Assembly: GCF_026210795.1 (NCBI RefSeq)
Contig: NC_089456.1
Location: 1,304,501-1,368,500, forward strand
Origin: Rhizophagus irregularis
Lineage: Eukaryota; Glomeromycota; Glomeromycetes; Glomerales; Glomeraceae
Length of the DNA: 64,000 nt
Direction: 5' to 3'
Made by a program: the position numbers and the translations under genes. Numbering within the stretch: position 1 is the first letter of the stretch; the number at the start of each line of letters is the position of its first letter. Below, one piece after another: positions 1 to 13,359 of the stretch. The notes beneath the pieces were generated by a model. The model ran no database searches. It was not told where the DNA came from and was given only the letters and a program-made list of their open reading frames with translations.

Positions 1-2482
1 GTCAAGAAGCTGCACAAGATCCAGACTTTAATACTAATATTTTCACATCCTTCAAACCACTAGAAGTTACCGCATCACCTATAACAAGAGAATATACTCT
101 AACATTAGCTAAAACAGAATTAGCTCCAGATGGGTTCTCGAGACAAGTTTGGACTTCAAATGGTCAATATCCCGGTCCCATGATACGTGCTAATAAAGGA
201 GATCAAATAGTTATTCGTGTACAAAATAATTTGGGTGATTTTACTACGATTCATTGGCATGGTATATTTCAAAGAGGCACTACATTTTACGATGGTGTTG
301 CTGGACAGGTGAGCTCGAGTTTTAGTTATAACTCCATAAAAGTATTTTGTCAAATATAATCATTTTGTTCGTTAATAATAAATAATTGATACATGACATA
401 AGACACAATGTCTTATTGCAACTGGTACAACGTTCACTTATAATTTCACAGCAGGTGAACAATATGGGACTTATTGGTGGTAAGCACATAATTTACAATA
501 TTTTTTTCTTTTAGTCGTATTATGATTTTTCTTTACGAGTTTCTATTATAGGCACTCCCATTTCAGATCCCAATATGTGGACGGGCTTAGAGGTGCATTA
601 ATGTATGTTATAGTGTCTACGTCATTGTGTATGTGTAATTGTGTATACGCACGTAATTGTATAGTTAAATATTTTAAACATTTTTAATAGTATTCATGAT
701 CCGAAAGACCCTTACTTAAATGACTACGATGAAGAGTTTGTAATGACTTTATCGGATTGGCACCATGAAGAATCGGAGTCATTGGTAAAAAAGAGAATGA
801 CGCCAGGTTATGATGGATTCAATGTAAATTAATTTATTTTTTCCTAAAGAAAAAAAATTGCTCTTATATTTTATTGAAATGCTCTTTATATATGTAATAG
901 CCTGTCCCCGACTCGGGGCTTATTAGTGGTCGTGGAAGATGCGATTGTTCTAAAGCACCTCAAGGTTCCAAATGTGTACCAGATAACCCATTGGCTGTTT
1001 ATGTTATTGAAAAAGGAAAACGCTATCGTTTCCGTGTCATCAACACAAGGTAAATTCTAACGTATTCAATTAAAATTTTATCTCATAGTTTATCATATTA
1101 AAAAGTGATTTAAAATATTTCTTTAAAAATAATTAGCGCGGAAGCACCTTTTACTTTCTCGATTGATCAACATCCACTAAGAATCATTGAAGTAGAGGGT
1201 GAAAATGTCAAGCCCATAACTATGAACAAGATAAATATAGCTGTTGGTCAACGCTATTCTGTAATAGTTAATGCCGATAAAGAAGTCGATAATTTCTGGA
1301 TTCGAGCTACAATCGTCAAACAATGCATACATGTTACACCAGAAACCATTAATGTAAATTCATCATTAAATTATAAAGTAACTGGTATATTAAGATATAA
1401 CGGAGCTCCTGAAACCTACCCAACTACACAAGAATGGGATGAAAAAATTCTTAATTGTAGAGATGTAGATCACAATCTATTAAAATTAAATCCACCCAGA
1501 TCTCCACCAGTTACTCCAACAGATAATTTCACCCTTCGAATTACATTTGATAATATTGATGGTGTTGGTCACGCTCTGGTAAATGGTTCGCCCTTCAAAC
1601 CGGAAGTAAATGATCCAACCGCAAATAAACTTATGTATGGTGGGGATGAAACACCTAGTATGTTAGATCCGGATCAAAATGCTTTTGTTTATGATACTCA
1701 AAACGGTTCTGTTGAAATTAATTTAATAAGTAAGTTTGATTTTTTTTTTCACGAAACTGTTTCTTTTTTTTAATATTTACTAAAATAATTGATGTTTTAG
1801 ACGAAAATATGGCGACACATCCTTTCCATTTGGTAACGTATATCATTACTATTATCAATCACTCATCACCAATATTATGATATCATACTAAATTTTTTTT
1901 TTTCTTTTCTTGGTATAAGCACGGACATAATTTCTACATCATGGCTCATGGTCCTGGCAAAGTACCTGATCCATCAATATTTAATTTGGTAGACCCTGCT
2001 GTACGTGATACTATAACGGTTGCTGGTGATTCGTAAGTATCTTAAAAAATGAAAAGGTATAATACTTATAATTCACATAATTTATTTTTCTATTATTTAG
2101 ATGGGCTGTAATTAGATATAATATTGATAATCCTGGTGTATGGGCTTTCCATTGTCATATTGAGGTAAATTTATAAATATACTTTTTTAAAAAACTTTAA
2201 ATTCATGCTGAAAGGTATTTTCCTCAAATACAGTGGCACGTTGAAATGGGAATGGTAGGACAACTCATAGAAAGGCCCAGTGAATTAAAAGGCGACCCGA
2301 TACCGCCACAAGTAAGGAGTATATGTCCCCCAGATGATGATGATGATGACGATAAAAATGATAATAATAATACCGCTAAGAAAAGATCATTAAAAGCATA
2401 TAAAAATTATTACAAACGCTCTAATGTTCCTAACCATTCCCATCATGTCAAATATCAATTTATACGTGGAAGTGCTTATTAG
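1..2482 (+). CDS. Multicopper oxidase copy A (laccase/ferroxidase family), 5'-partial
   Basis: Copper enzyme that oxidises phenolics or metal ions while reducing O2 to water. The protein is likely secreted or at the cell surface. Ten exons are visible: <1-308, 403-479, 552-602, 691-823, 901-1049, 1137-1729, 1801-1832, 1920-2032, 2101-2164, 2234-2482. The joins give one open frame of 588 residues, with codons starting at base 3. All four copper-ligand blocks are present: HWHG (about base 255), WWHSH across the exon 2/3 join, HPFHLHGH across exons 7/8, and HCHIEWH across exons 9/10 with Met as the axial type-1 residue. The C-terminus has a seven-Asp run and a basic, His-containing tail. The start codon and signal peptide lie outside the window but are present in copy B, which shares all intron positions. 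Substrate (laccase or ferroxidase) cannot be decided from sequence alone. Confidence 0.93.
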
Positions 2483-3600
2483 AGGGTGACGTAAAGGATT
2501 TGGATTGAATTTGAAGAAGAGAATAGAGAAGAGGTTTATTTTGCGGAAATTTTATTATAATGTAATATTTTTTATTTCGTTCGGGAATTTAAATTTTTGT
2601 TTTATTTATTATTTATTATATTATTTATTTATTTTTGTAAAAACTTTCGTTTGTATATAGAAGAGATGATTTTTTTTTTGTAAAATAAGGAGGGAAAACA
2701 AACAAGGGGAAAGAGTTTATCATTATTTATTTTTCTTATTAGACACATACGATACGCGCTATTTTTTTTTATAGAGTCGAATCGATGAATTTTTTTCTTT
2801 CGATTTTAATATATATATACATATATTTTTTAACATTTGTTTCGATAAATGTTTTTTTTAATGAAAACTCGATCAAAAAAGAAAGGGTTTGTCCTTTCAT
2901 ATGACGGAATAAAAATTCTTTCCTTTTAAATTAAAATTCATAAAATCAATAGGATGAGTTTTATTGCAAGAGTTACTAGTCGTTTTCAATAAATAATGAT
3001 CTATCTAATAATGCACATAAAGGAAATTACATAATAAGAAACGAATTATTAAAATTATCAAAATTATCATAAAAAAAATTTATTTAATGGAAATAATATA
3101 AATATTTTTAGGTATAAATAATCACTTAAATTATCTAAATATCACATAAGATAAATAAAATTATTCTGGTTTATCGGTCAAAATTTTGTATGTGGCTAAG
3201 CATTCTTAAATGTAACCTCGATAATAATTATTTATATGATAAGGTTGATAAGGTCGCTTCGACGCTTCCTTGCGGATTCTCTGCTAGCGGATCGTTTCCA
3301 ATAATGTTTCTAAAATTAAGTTATTAAATATTCACATAATTATTAATTACAAAGTTCCTTGCTAATTATATTATTATTTTTCATTACGGAATCTACATGT
3401 ACGTTTCTCGCTACTTTGTAGACTGACGCTAAGTCGCTACTAACTACAGCAAGAATAAAAATTATATAGACTGCGAAAGGTAAACGGCAAACTGATTGGA
3501 TAATTTGAAAATGAGAAGATATGAGTGCAGCTATAGAAACCCAGGCTAGGTTTGGTCCGAGTTGTCTTTGGTGTCGTCTCCAGTAAAAAGAGACGCGTTA
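1..3600 (+). repeat. Tandem duplication, unit A
   Basis: This unit matches about 9179-12622. The match covers exons, introns, the 3' flank and roughly 1.1 kb of downstream DNA. The offset is about 9.17 kb at exon 10 (2234 versus 11404). Similarity fades and stops near 3596 / 12622, just after a shared stretch reading CCAGTAAAAAGAGACGC. Exons are nearly identical, while the downstream flank has several small indels. This suggests a fairly recent local duplication. Confidence 0.9.
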
Positions 3601-6145
3601 GGATTCTGCGCGATCTCCGGGATGGTTGTCACGAAGAAATGATAACCCGCGATCGCAACCACGGAAATTTTAGCAAAGCTGCAGAAGTTGCTGTAGTTAA
3701 GTTTTTAGTACTTCGCAAATGTTCATTCGTAGATTAGTTTTTCCTACTCAGGTTATTTTATTTTACTACAATCGCTACGGTGCGAAGTGTTGAACTGCTG
3801 GTAGGCTTGGACTAGTCTTAGACTTCGGATTGGTCTGGTGTCGTACCTGTTGGTTGATTTGCGGGTTTATGGCTGGTGTGGTGCATACCGCTCACTTCTG
3901 AGTTCTTACCCTTACTACTGTCATGGAATCAACTTGGAAGGTATATCATTTCTTTTTTTGTTATTATTTATTTTTTATTTTGAAATGATTTATTAGTATA
4001 TATTTTATTTTTCCCAACAGCTTTATAGATTTGTAGAGATATAACTGAAATACGAATTTTGTATATTATTAAAAAAAAAAAGGTTATTTCAACATAATTA
4101 CATAACAACAAATTTTATAAAATCGTGAGAAATATTCTAAAAAATTTTCCTTGCCCTTTTTTATAACACTGCAAGAGTTTTAAGATGAAAAAATTTTTTC
4201 TCAGAGATAAATAAACATTATAATGTACAGTATGTACAAAATATGATTTATCAAAATTTAATCATATAATAGGTTTACAACAAATGATTTATTAAATTAT
4301 CAAAAAATCTCAATTCAAAATTCATAATTCAAAACCGTAACTATTTCTGGAGGTATAATGTTGAGGCCTTTGGTTCTTATGATGTGAAGTGCATTTTTTT
4401 TCTTGATGCCTATTCGTCCGTTTTGTTAACGAACAAAGAATTCTGAAAAAATAATTTCTACCAATATGTTTTTTGTAATAAGTTCGTAAACAGTTCGATA
4501 ACGATGTCTTTATTTAAGATACTAATAATGTACAAAAACTGCTTATATATATATAATAACGAAAACTAAATTGCTTAAATAGATGAAAGATGATAAAATT
4601 TTACAATAAGAACTTGATATAATTTGACATTTGACAAGATGTAGTTTCAAAACAGCGATAATAATAAATTGCTCATTAATAATAAATAATGTTATAAAAT
4701 ATAATATTATTAAATGTTTAAATCAATTTTTTTAAAATTGCTAAATTTGGTTGGCATTACGGCAATTCGACATTATTGTGGTATAATTCATTTCGACATA
4801 ATAATTACGCCGGAAAAGAGCCAAAGACTAAGTTCAGTTAATTCCGGCTGGAATTAGGGTGGTATAATTTATCGAATGAATAAATATGACTGGTTTATGA
4901 TCAAACTTCGTTAGCGAAAATTATAATAAAGTAGGTATGTAGTGATAAAGTTGGTTTTGATTTGTTATGTGCCAAAATTGGTATATCCCGAATATCTAGT
5001 TATGACTGTACATTATGAAAATACATGAAATAAAAAATATGTGAAATAATAATGAATGAATCAAAACCCGATTTTATATTAAAAATTGGATATATTCATA
5101 TTAAAATGATTTGATCAATTTAATGATGCTAGATATATCTTAATTGGTCATAGAAAGTAGTTAGAGACACAAAGATGGCCCAAATTTGATTAGGTTGTAT
5201 CAAATAATATTATATTATATTGTAATTTTTAATAATATTGTAAATAAAGTCAAATTTGATAATTATATTTACTACTTTAGCCTTAATGTTTAAATAATTC
5301 TAATCATATTACCTAATATCATTTGTAAAAAAAATAAATTTTTAAAAAATCACAAATAATTAATTTAATTTGCAAAATTACTTTTATTGTATGATGATTA
5401 CATTACCTAATGTCACTAACTATACAATCATTTTTTAGAATTTCATTCAATTTCTTACTAGTAAAAGTATATATAATTATATATCTCTTAAACTGTAGGG
5501 GCTAAAATTAATTTTAAAAATTTTTGAATTTTTACAATATCTTAAGATCTAGTGATCATAGAAAGATGAAATTATATTTGTTAGATTCCTCTTATTAAGG
5601 CGCATTTAATGGTAATAAAATTATAACTCTAAAGTTGATAAATAAAAAGTTATATTAATTCATAAATTTTTAGATTTTATAAGTTATCCTGTCACATAAT
5701 ATTTGTTGAAGGACAATTTTATTTCTATCAGATTCTTCTCATTAAGATGCATTAAATGGTGGTAATTTTATATTTCTAAGATTAATGGATAAAAAGATAC
5801 TATTTGTTATAATTTGTCGATCATTTACTTTTAAAAAATCATCAATCAAATTGAACTTTTTTTTCGATTTTTACTTAGAAAATACTATAGAATTTATTAT
5901 AAAAATATTGGTTTATGTAACAAAATATTTTAAGGTATTTAAAAGTGGCTTTAATTAAAAAATAAAATTGCAGGCAAATTTGGCTGCAAAACAGTTTAAG
6001 GGATAGTATATATATATATATATGTTAGATGTGAAATTAAATAACAATTTTACTTTTAATTTACAGTTATATATAAAGTGAACAACGTTGCTATTTGTTG
6101 CTGACTTAGCTAAGCATCTTCATGAACGTTGAGGTGCGGCAACAT
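3601..6145. other. Gene-free spacer, first part
   Basis: AT-rich DNA with stops in all frames and no recognisable coding block. The first 330 bases (3600-3930) have distinctly higher GC than the surroundings and begin exactly where similarity to the second duplication unit ends. They may be part of an old transposon or a relic of the breakpoint, but no terminal repeats were seen. A (TA)n run lies at about 6007-6024. Confidence 0.5.
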
Positions 6146-6149
6146 TGAT

Positions 6150-6450
6150 TAGGAAGGAGAAAGTGAAAGGGAAAGGGAAAAGAGTGAGGGAAAAGGAAGG
6201 AAAAGCGAGAAAGGGAAAAGGGAGAAGAATAAGGGAAAGGGAGAACCGAAAGGGGGAAGGGAAAGAGTGAGCCCTATAAGAAATTTTCTGAGAAAATTCT
6301 AATAAATGATCATTTTTCTAGTTCTCATTCCAAAAAAATTCCATAGGAGAGGGAATAGGGGAAAGAGAAGAAAAAGCAAGAAAGGAAAAAGGGAAAGGAA
6401 AGGGAAAAAGAAAGGGAAAGAGAGAAAGCGAGAGAAGAGCGAGGGAATAC
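6150..6450. repeat. Purine-rich (GGGAAA)n low-complexity tracts
   Basis: Two blocks (about 6158-6270 and 6355-6445) consist almost entirely of G and A on the plus strand, built from GGGAAA/GAAAGG-like units. Open frames across them encode only Lys/Arg/Glu or Phe/Pro/Ser low-complexity peptides and are not genes. A similar tract lies at 14635-14755. Confidence 0.8.
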
Positions 6451-6489
6451 ACAAAAATACATACACCACCCACTCAAATACAACCCACA

Positions 6490-6880
6490 AACCGAAGAGA
6501 AGACCTATCAGGCGAAGATATTTTCGGTTTATTAGTTTTATCTAATGAGTGAGTTACTTATCGAAGAATTATTCAATCATGTTCAAAATTGTTTAGTCGA
6601 AAACAAAAAGACCCAAAGAAAAAGAGAAGAGAAGAGAAGACAGAGAGAAGGTGAGTTATTTGAGTTATTTATTGAAGAATTACTCAACCATTTCAAGATT
6701 ATTTAATCGAGAAACAAAAAAGAAGACCTAAAGGAAAGAGACGACTTATCAAGTGAAGATATTCTTGGTTTATTAGTTTCATTTGATGAGTTGCTTATCG
6801 AAGAAAAATTCAACCATACTCAAGATTATTTAATCAAAAACAAAAGACGACCTAAAGAAAATAGAAGAGAACCTAAAAAC
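6490..6880 (+). repeat. Three diverged tandem repeat units of about 115-120 bp
   Basis: Three successive imperfect copies each carry the string GAAGATATT, then a GGTTTATTAGTTT block, then TTATCGAAGAA, then CAAGATTATTTAATC. Each unit closes with AAGACC(T/C)AAAG. The middle copy has lost its first part. Nothing coding is convincing. Confidence 0.6.
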
Positions 6881-9064
6881 TAAAGGTATTTTATATTATT
6901 TATGTAATCCTAAGTGTCACTCATGATAGCTTTCATATCATATAGATAGCCGGAAATGTTAAATTTAATTTATTTCCAGCCCATGAAATAAATAATATCA
7001 TGACAATTGACAAACCCTACATTAAGATTATGTGTTACCTGTCATAAATAATTATCATATATTAAAACAAATTATCCGAGAAAATTTTTGTACCGAATTG
7101 AACGATCATATCCTGAAAATGCACTAAATTTTTGACAGTCATACCTATGAACAGAAAAATTGGACGTATTTTAGCATTCAGTTTTATAGATAACCAATTT
7201 GGAAGAAAAAACTCGCAAATAATTTATATAATGTTAGTTATTATGGATGAAGCTAACGTTTTTAATTTTTTTTCATCAGAAATGGAAGTCATTTTCCATT
7301 TTTGATCTAAAATTTTTCTCTTTTCGTAATGGTCTTTTTTTGAAAAATTCAAAACCATTTTCAAAATGAAAATGGAAATCACTTTCCATTTATAATCTGA
7401 ATTTTTTTTCTCTTTTTCGTAAATCAAAGCTGTTGGTTTTCATCAAAAATTCGGTTCTTTTTTTTTTATCTAACAACACAGTTACTAATTGTGATAGATA
7501 ATTCTCATTTTGAAAAAAAGAATAAAAGAAAATTTCAATTGAAAATATGATTATTCCTAAAAAAAATTTTTATCTCATTTTAACTCAGTAAAAGTTTTAA
7601 CTAGTCTAAAAATGAAGACTAATGATAATATAGCTCCCTTTTATCCCCCTGTAAAAAAAGTCGATCCGTTTTTTATATTCCGTCTTTTTTCCGTAAAAGG
7701 CTCGTATTTCCGGAATTAATAACCTTATATCACGGAATTTATCGAGTCATTTACATTTTCCGTGAATGGATCCGTGAAAGGCTCATTTTTACGGAGTTTT
7801 TAGGATAAAATTTTTTATAGGGTCCGGTATCACGTGATATCAAATATTCGATTTTAATGCCTCTTGAGCAATTTTTAATTTTATAGATTTATATTACTCA
7901 GCTAAGTCATCATATCTGATTCAGATTTGCCATCAATTGTTTTTTAACAAAAAAACACATTACTCATGAAAAAAGTGTTTACTAATAAGATTACATTATC
8001 AATTTGATATACGATTTGAATTACTCATACTACGAAAACCACTTTTTCTTGTGATCCTTTGATAGTGAATTTTGTAAAAGAAGATTAGGTAAAAACAATC
8101 AAAATATGAAATTATTGAAAAATATACCAAATAAAATAAATATTTAAATTAGTCTTATTCTTTTTTGACCCCGAGTGGCTTAAATCATAAGGCTTTGCGG
8201 AAAATAAGATTTTTGTTTTAAAAAGTTATGGCTTTGTGAATTTTTTTATAACCATATGGGCGCATTTTTGGAACCCTTCTATATAGGACAATTGGTTAGA
8301 CTTAATAATTTAATATATTATTGACACACCTCTTACCTGAATCAATTGGTTAGATTTATTATAACCAAATCAACATATGTCTCAAATTAGCATGATTAAT
8401 TATATAAGAAAAGTATCAATTATACAGTTTTAAGATATTATTAATATAAACTGATAATTTAGACCATATACTAATTTTAAAAAAAATGTCAATTTGATCT
8501 ACAACAGACTAATAAGCCTATTCCAAAAATGCGCCCATATGCTGAGAAAAAAAGGAAACCCGAAAACCTGAAAAGTGATAATCGTTTTTTTTTTTTTGAA
8601 TGAGCGATTATCGATTTAATTTGATTAATTTGAATCAAAATATTTTTTTTTTTGCTCAGATCAAAATATGATCGGCAAAAAAAAAATCGGATTGCAGAGA
8701 TCGACTTATGCAAAAAAAGCTTAAATTTCCGTGGCTAATTACGGAAAAAGGCATGGCTTAGTATTATACAATTCATTCATTTTATTTTAAATATCATAAT
8801 ATAAAATAATATAGTTTGATTAATTGCTTTCAAATTTGACAATTAATTCAATATAAATAATAGAAATTGCGCTGTTTTTGTAAAAAAAAAAAAAAATTTT
8901 TTTGCTACTAAAACTTCACAATATATATATCTGATATAGTAAAAAAAAATTCAATCTGAATAAAAAGGAATTATTATAAATAGCATTGCAAATTGTTCTT
9001 TTTTTGCATCTCAATTTTCAAAATTGTTACAAAAAAATATATATATTTTTTTTTTTATAACAAA
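6881..9064. other. Gene-free spacer, second part, upstream of copy B
   Basis: AT-rich with no supportable gene. It holds a pair of direct repeats with core CCGT(A/G)AAAGGCTC (about 7689 and 7771) and a short foldback element at 8253-8541. The last about 130 bases before the copy B start are T-rich and TATA-rich, with no clear TATA-box or CCAAT spacing. Confidence 0.5.
8253..8541. mobile_element. Foldback/MITE-like element with 15-bp inverted ends
   Basis: The ends read GGCGCATTTTTGGAA (8259-8273) and its exact reverse complement (8521-8535). Both are flanked by CATATG (8253-8258 and 8536-8541), which could be a 6-bp target duplication or simply more of the inverted repeat, since CATATG is its own complement. 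The interior of about 250 bp is AT-rich and non-coding. Confidence 0.55.
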
Positions 9065-11658
9065 ATGAGAATAACTTCGATTTTTTACGTAATAGTATTA
9101 CTCTCATTATACTCAACAATAATAAATGCAGCACCTGCAACATCCGCGGTACCCACACTTGAAAAGCGTCAAGAAACTGAACAAGATCCAGACTTTAATA
9201 CTAATATTTTCAAATCCTTCAAACCACTAGATATCACTGCATCACCTATAACAAGAGAATATACTCTAACATTAGCTAAAACAGAATTAGCTCCAGATGG
9301 GTTCTCGAGACAAGTTTGGACTTCAAATGGTCAATATCCCGGACCTATGATACGTGCTAATAAAGGAGATCAAATAGTTATTCATATACAAAATAATTTG
9401 GGTGATTTTACTACGATTCATTGGCATGGTATATTTCAAAGAGGCACTACATTTTACGATGGTGTTGCTGGACAGGTGAGCTCGAGTTTTAGTTATAACT
9501 CCATAAAAGAATTTTGTCAAATATAATCATTTTGTTCGTTAATAATAAATAATTGATACATGACATAAGACACAATGTCTTATTGCAACTGGTACAACGT
9601 TCACTTATAATTTCACAGGAGGTGAACAATATGGGACTTATTGGTGGTAAGCATATAATTTTACAATATTTTTTTCTTTTAGTCGTATTATGGTTTTTCT
9701 TTACGAGTTTCTATTATAGGCACTCCCATTTCAGATCCCAATATGTGGACGGGCTTAGAGGTGCATTAATGTATGTTATAGTATATACGTCATTGTGTAT
9801 GTGTAATTGTGTATACGCACGTAATTGTATAGTTAAACATTTTAAACATTTTAATAGTATTCATGATCCGAAAGACCCTTACTTAAATGACTACGATGAA
9901 GAGTTCGTAATGACTTTATCGGATTGGCACCATGAAGAATCGGAGTCATTGGTAAAAAAGAGAATGGCGAAAGGTTATGATGGATACAATGTAAATTAAT
10001 TTATTTTTTCCTAAAGAAAAAAAAATTGCTCTTATATTTTATTGAAATGCTCTTTATATATGTAATAGCCTATCCCTGACTCAGGGCTTATTAGTGGTCG
10101 TGGAAGATACGATTGTTCTAAAGCACCTCAAGGTTCCAAATGTGTACCAGATAACCCATTGGCTGTTTATGTTATTGAAAAAGGAAAACGCTATCGTTTC
10201 CGTGTCATCAACACAAGGTAAATTCTAACGTATTCAATTAAAATTTTATCTCATAGTTTATCATATTAAAAAGTGATTTAAAATATTTCTTTAAAAATAA
10301 TTAGCGCGGAAGCACCTTTTACTTTCTCGATTGATCAACATCCACTAAGAATCATTGAAGTAGAGGGTGAAAATGTCAAGCCCATAACTATGAACAAGAT
10401 AAATATAGCTGTTGGTCAACGCTATTCTGTAATAGTTAATGCCGATAAAGAAGTTAATAATTTCTGGATTCGAGCTACAATCGTCAAACAATGCATACAT
10501 GTTACACCAGAAACCATTAATGTAAATTCATCATTAAATTATAAAGTAACTGGTATATTAAGATATAACGGAGCTCCTGAAACCTACCCAACTACACAAG
10601 AATGGGATGAAAAAATTCTTAATTGTAGAGATGTAGATCACAATCTATTAAAATTAAATCCACCCAGATCTCCACCAGTTACTCCAACAGATAATTTCAC
10701 TCTTAAAATTACATTTGATCATATTAATGATGTTGTTCACGCTCTGGTAAATGGTTCGCCCTTCAACCCGGAAATATATGATCCAACCGCAAATAAACTT
10801 ATGTATGGTGGGGATGAAACACCTAGCATGTTAGATAAGGATCAAAATGCTTTTGTTTATGATACTCAAAACGGTTCTGTTGAAATTTCTTTAATCAGTA
10901 AGTTGATTTTTTTTTTCACGAAACTGTTTCTTTTTTTTTAATATTTACTAAAATAATTGATTTTGTAGACGATAATATAGCGACACATCCTTTCCATTTG
11001 GTAACGTATATCATTACTATTATCAATCACTCATCACCAATATTATGATATTATACTAAATTTTTCTTTTCTTTTCTTGGTATAAATAAGCACGGACATA
11101 ATTTCTACATCATGGCTCATGGTCCTGGTAAAGTACCTGATCCATCAATATTTAATTTGGTAGACCCTGCTGTACGTGATACTATAACGGTTGCTGGTAA
11201 ATCGTAAGTATCTTAAAAAATGAAAAGGTATAATACTTATAATTCACATAATTCATTTTCTATTATTTAGATGGGCTGTAATTAGATATAATATTGATAA
11301 TCCTGGTGTATGGGCTTTCCATTGTCATATTGAGGTAAATTTATAAATATACTTTTTTAAAAAACTTTAAATTCATGCTGAAAGGTATTTTCCTCAAATA
11401 CAGTGGCACGTTGAAATGGGAATGGTAGGACAACTCATAGAAAGGTTCAGTGAATTAAAAGGCGACCCGATACCGCCACAAGTAAGGAGTATATGTACCC
11501 TAGATGATGATGATGATGATGATGATGATAAAAAAGATAATAATAATACCGCTAAGAAAAGATCATTAAAAGCATATAAAAATTATTACAAACGCTCTGA
11601 TGTTCCTAACCATTCCCGTCATGTCAAATATCAATTTATACGTGGAAGTGCTTATTAG
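9065..11658 (+). CDS. Multicopper oxidase copy B (laccase/ferroxidase family), complete
   Basis: Exons: 9065-9475, 9570-9646, 9720-9770, 9858-9990, 10069-10217, 10305-10897, 10969-11000, 11091-11203, 11271-11334, 11404-11658. They sum to 1878 nt, giving 625 residues. The chosen Met at 9065 begins a hydrophobic signal peptide (about residues 1-23). It is followed by a Lys-Arg site (EKRQE) that a Kex2-type protease could cut. Copper ligands: HWHG 119-122, HSH 164-166, HPFHLHGH 478-485, HCHIEWH 537-543, axial Met 548 (ten after Cys 538). The tail has nine Asp in a row, against seven in copy A. Copper-ion oxidoreductase activity at the cell surface is the family expectation, for example in iron uptake, pigment formation or wall phenolics. 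Laccase and ferroxidase types cannot be separated here. An upstream in-frame ATG at 8993 would ruin the signal peptide and was not used. Confidence 0.95.
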
Positions 11659-12622
11659 AGGTGACGTAAAGGATTTGGATTGAATTTGAAGAATAGAATA
11701 GAGAAGAGGTTTATTTTGCGGAAATTTTATTATAATGTAATATTTTTATTTCGTTCGGGAATTTAAATTTTTGTTTTATTTATTATTTATTATTTATTAT
11801 ATTATTTATTTATTTATTTTTGTAAAAACTTTCGTTTGTATATAGAAGAGATGATTTTTTTTTTGTAAAATAAGGAGGGAAAACAAACAAGGGGAAAGAG
11901 TTTATCATTATTTATTTTTCTTATTAGACACATACGATACGCGCTATTTTTTTTTATAGAGTCGAATCGATGAGTTCTTTTCTTTCGAATTTAATATATA
12001 TATATTTATTTATATCAACATTTGTTCCGATAAATTTTTTTTTTATTAAAACTCGATCAAAAAAGAAAGGTTTGTCCTTTCATCTGATAGAATAAACATT
12101 CTTTCCTTTAAATTAAAATTCATAAAATCAATAGGATGAGTTTTATTACAAGAGTTATTAGTCGTTCGCAATAAATACTGTATGATCTATAAAGGAAATT
12201 ACGTAATAAGAATCGAATTATTAAAATTATCATAAATTTTATTGAACGGTAGTCAAAATTTTGTGTCGATAATAATTATTTACATGATAAGGTCGCTTCG
12301 ACGCTTCCTTGCGGATTCTCTGCAAATGAACGTTTCCAATAATGTTTTTAAAATTAAATTATTAAAAAATTTACGTAATTATTAATTACAAATTCCTTGC
12401 TAATTATATTATTATTTTGTTCATTATAGAATCTACGTTTCTCGCTACCCTATAGAGTATAGACAGACGCTAACTACAGCAAGAATAAAAATTATACAGA
12501 TAGACTGCGAAAGACAAACTGCAAACTGATGGGATAATTTGAAAACGAGAGATATGTGTACAGCTATAGAAAACTCTCAGTTCCAAGTTGTCTTGGTGTC
12601 GCCTCCAGTAAAAAGAGACGCC
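9179..12622 (+). repeat. Tandem duplication, unit B
   Basis: Second copy of the duplicated multicopper oxidase segment (see 1-3600). The 3' flank 11659-12622 contains no separate gene. It is the diverged counterpart of 2483-3596, including a shared GGTCGCTTCGACGCTTCC block. Unit B lacks several short stretches present in unit A. Confidence 0.88.
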
Positions 12623-13359
12623 AGTTATCATTTTTGGCTTGTTTGATAACTTTTTTTCGCTAAATCGGCAAGGACGAAAAAATTAGTTTTATATACTAAG
12701 GTTTAAAATCTCCTTGCAAACCTAAAGTAAGTTTTTATAGCAGTTAAAGATGCATCTAGAATAGGATTTTAAAACTTTATTTAGAGAAAGTTTTAATTTT
12801 TTTTTGTTTGAAATACTATTCCCTAAAGGCGACCATATTTTAGTATAAAGTTGTCGAAATAAACAACACTAAATACAGTACATATAGGACTGTAATCTGT
12901 TGTAATGTATTGCTGTGTGCTTTTTCAAATAAGAGTATATATATATCACATGTCGATATTTCAATCCTATTAAATGATGCTACCAAAAAATATTCATATA
13001 CTAAATAGTACTCATGTGAAATATTAATATGCCATCAGCAACCAATTATGGCTATATATGTTCACGATTGATTTATCTACAAAAATATCCTAATCACAAT
13101 CTATATAATAAATTGCGTCTACACGTTTTTTGCCTTAAACTTTTGAAGTTATAGCTATAACTTTTACCATGCTCATTCCAAAATCTACTCTTCGCCCAAT
13201 TGCTCCTAAACCACAAACGCCTGTACAGAACCTGATGTTATAGCTGTAGTAACATTTACCCGTCAATAAGTAACGGCACCTACTACTGATACTTCAACAA
13301 CTGTAATCACTACAAAAATTTCTAAAAAGAATAATGGCCAGTTCTGTTGAAGAAGAAAC

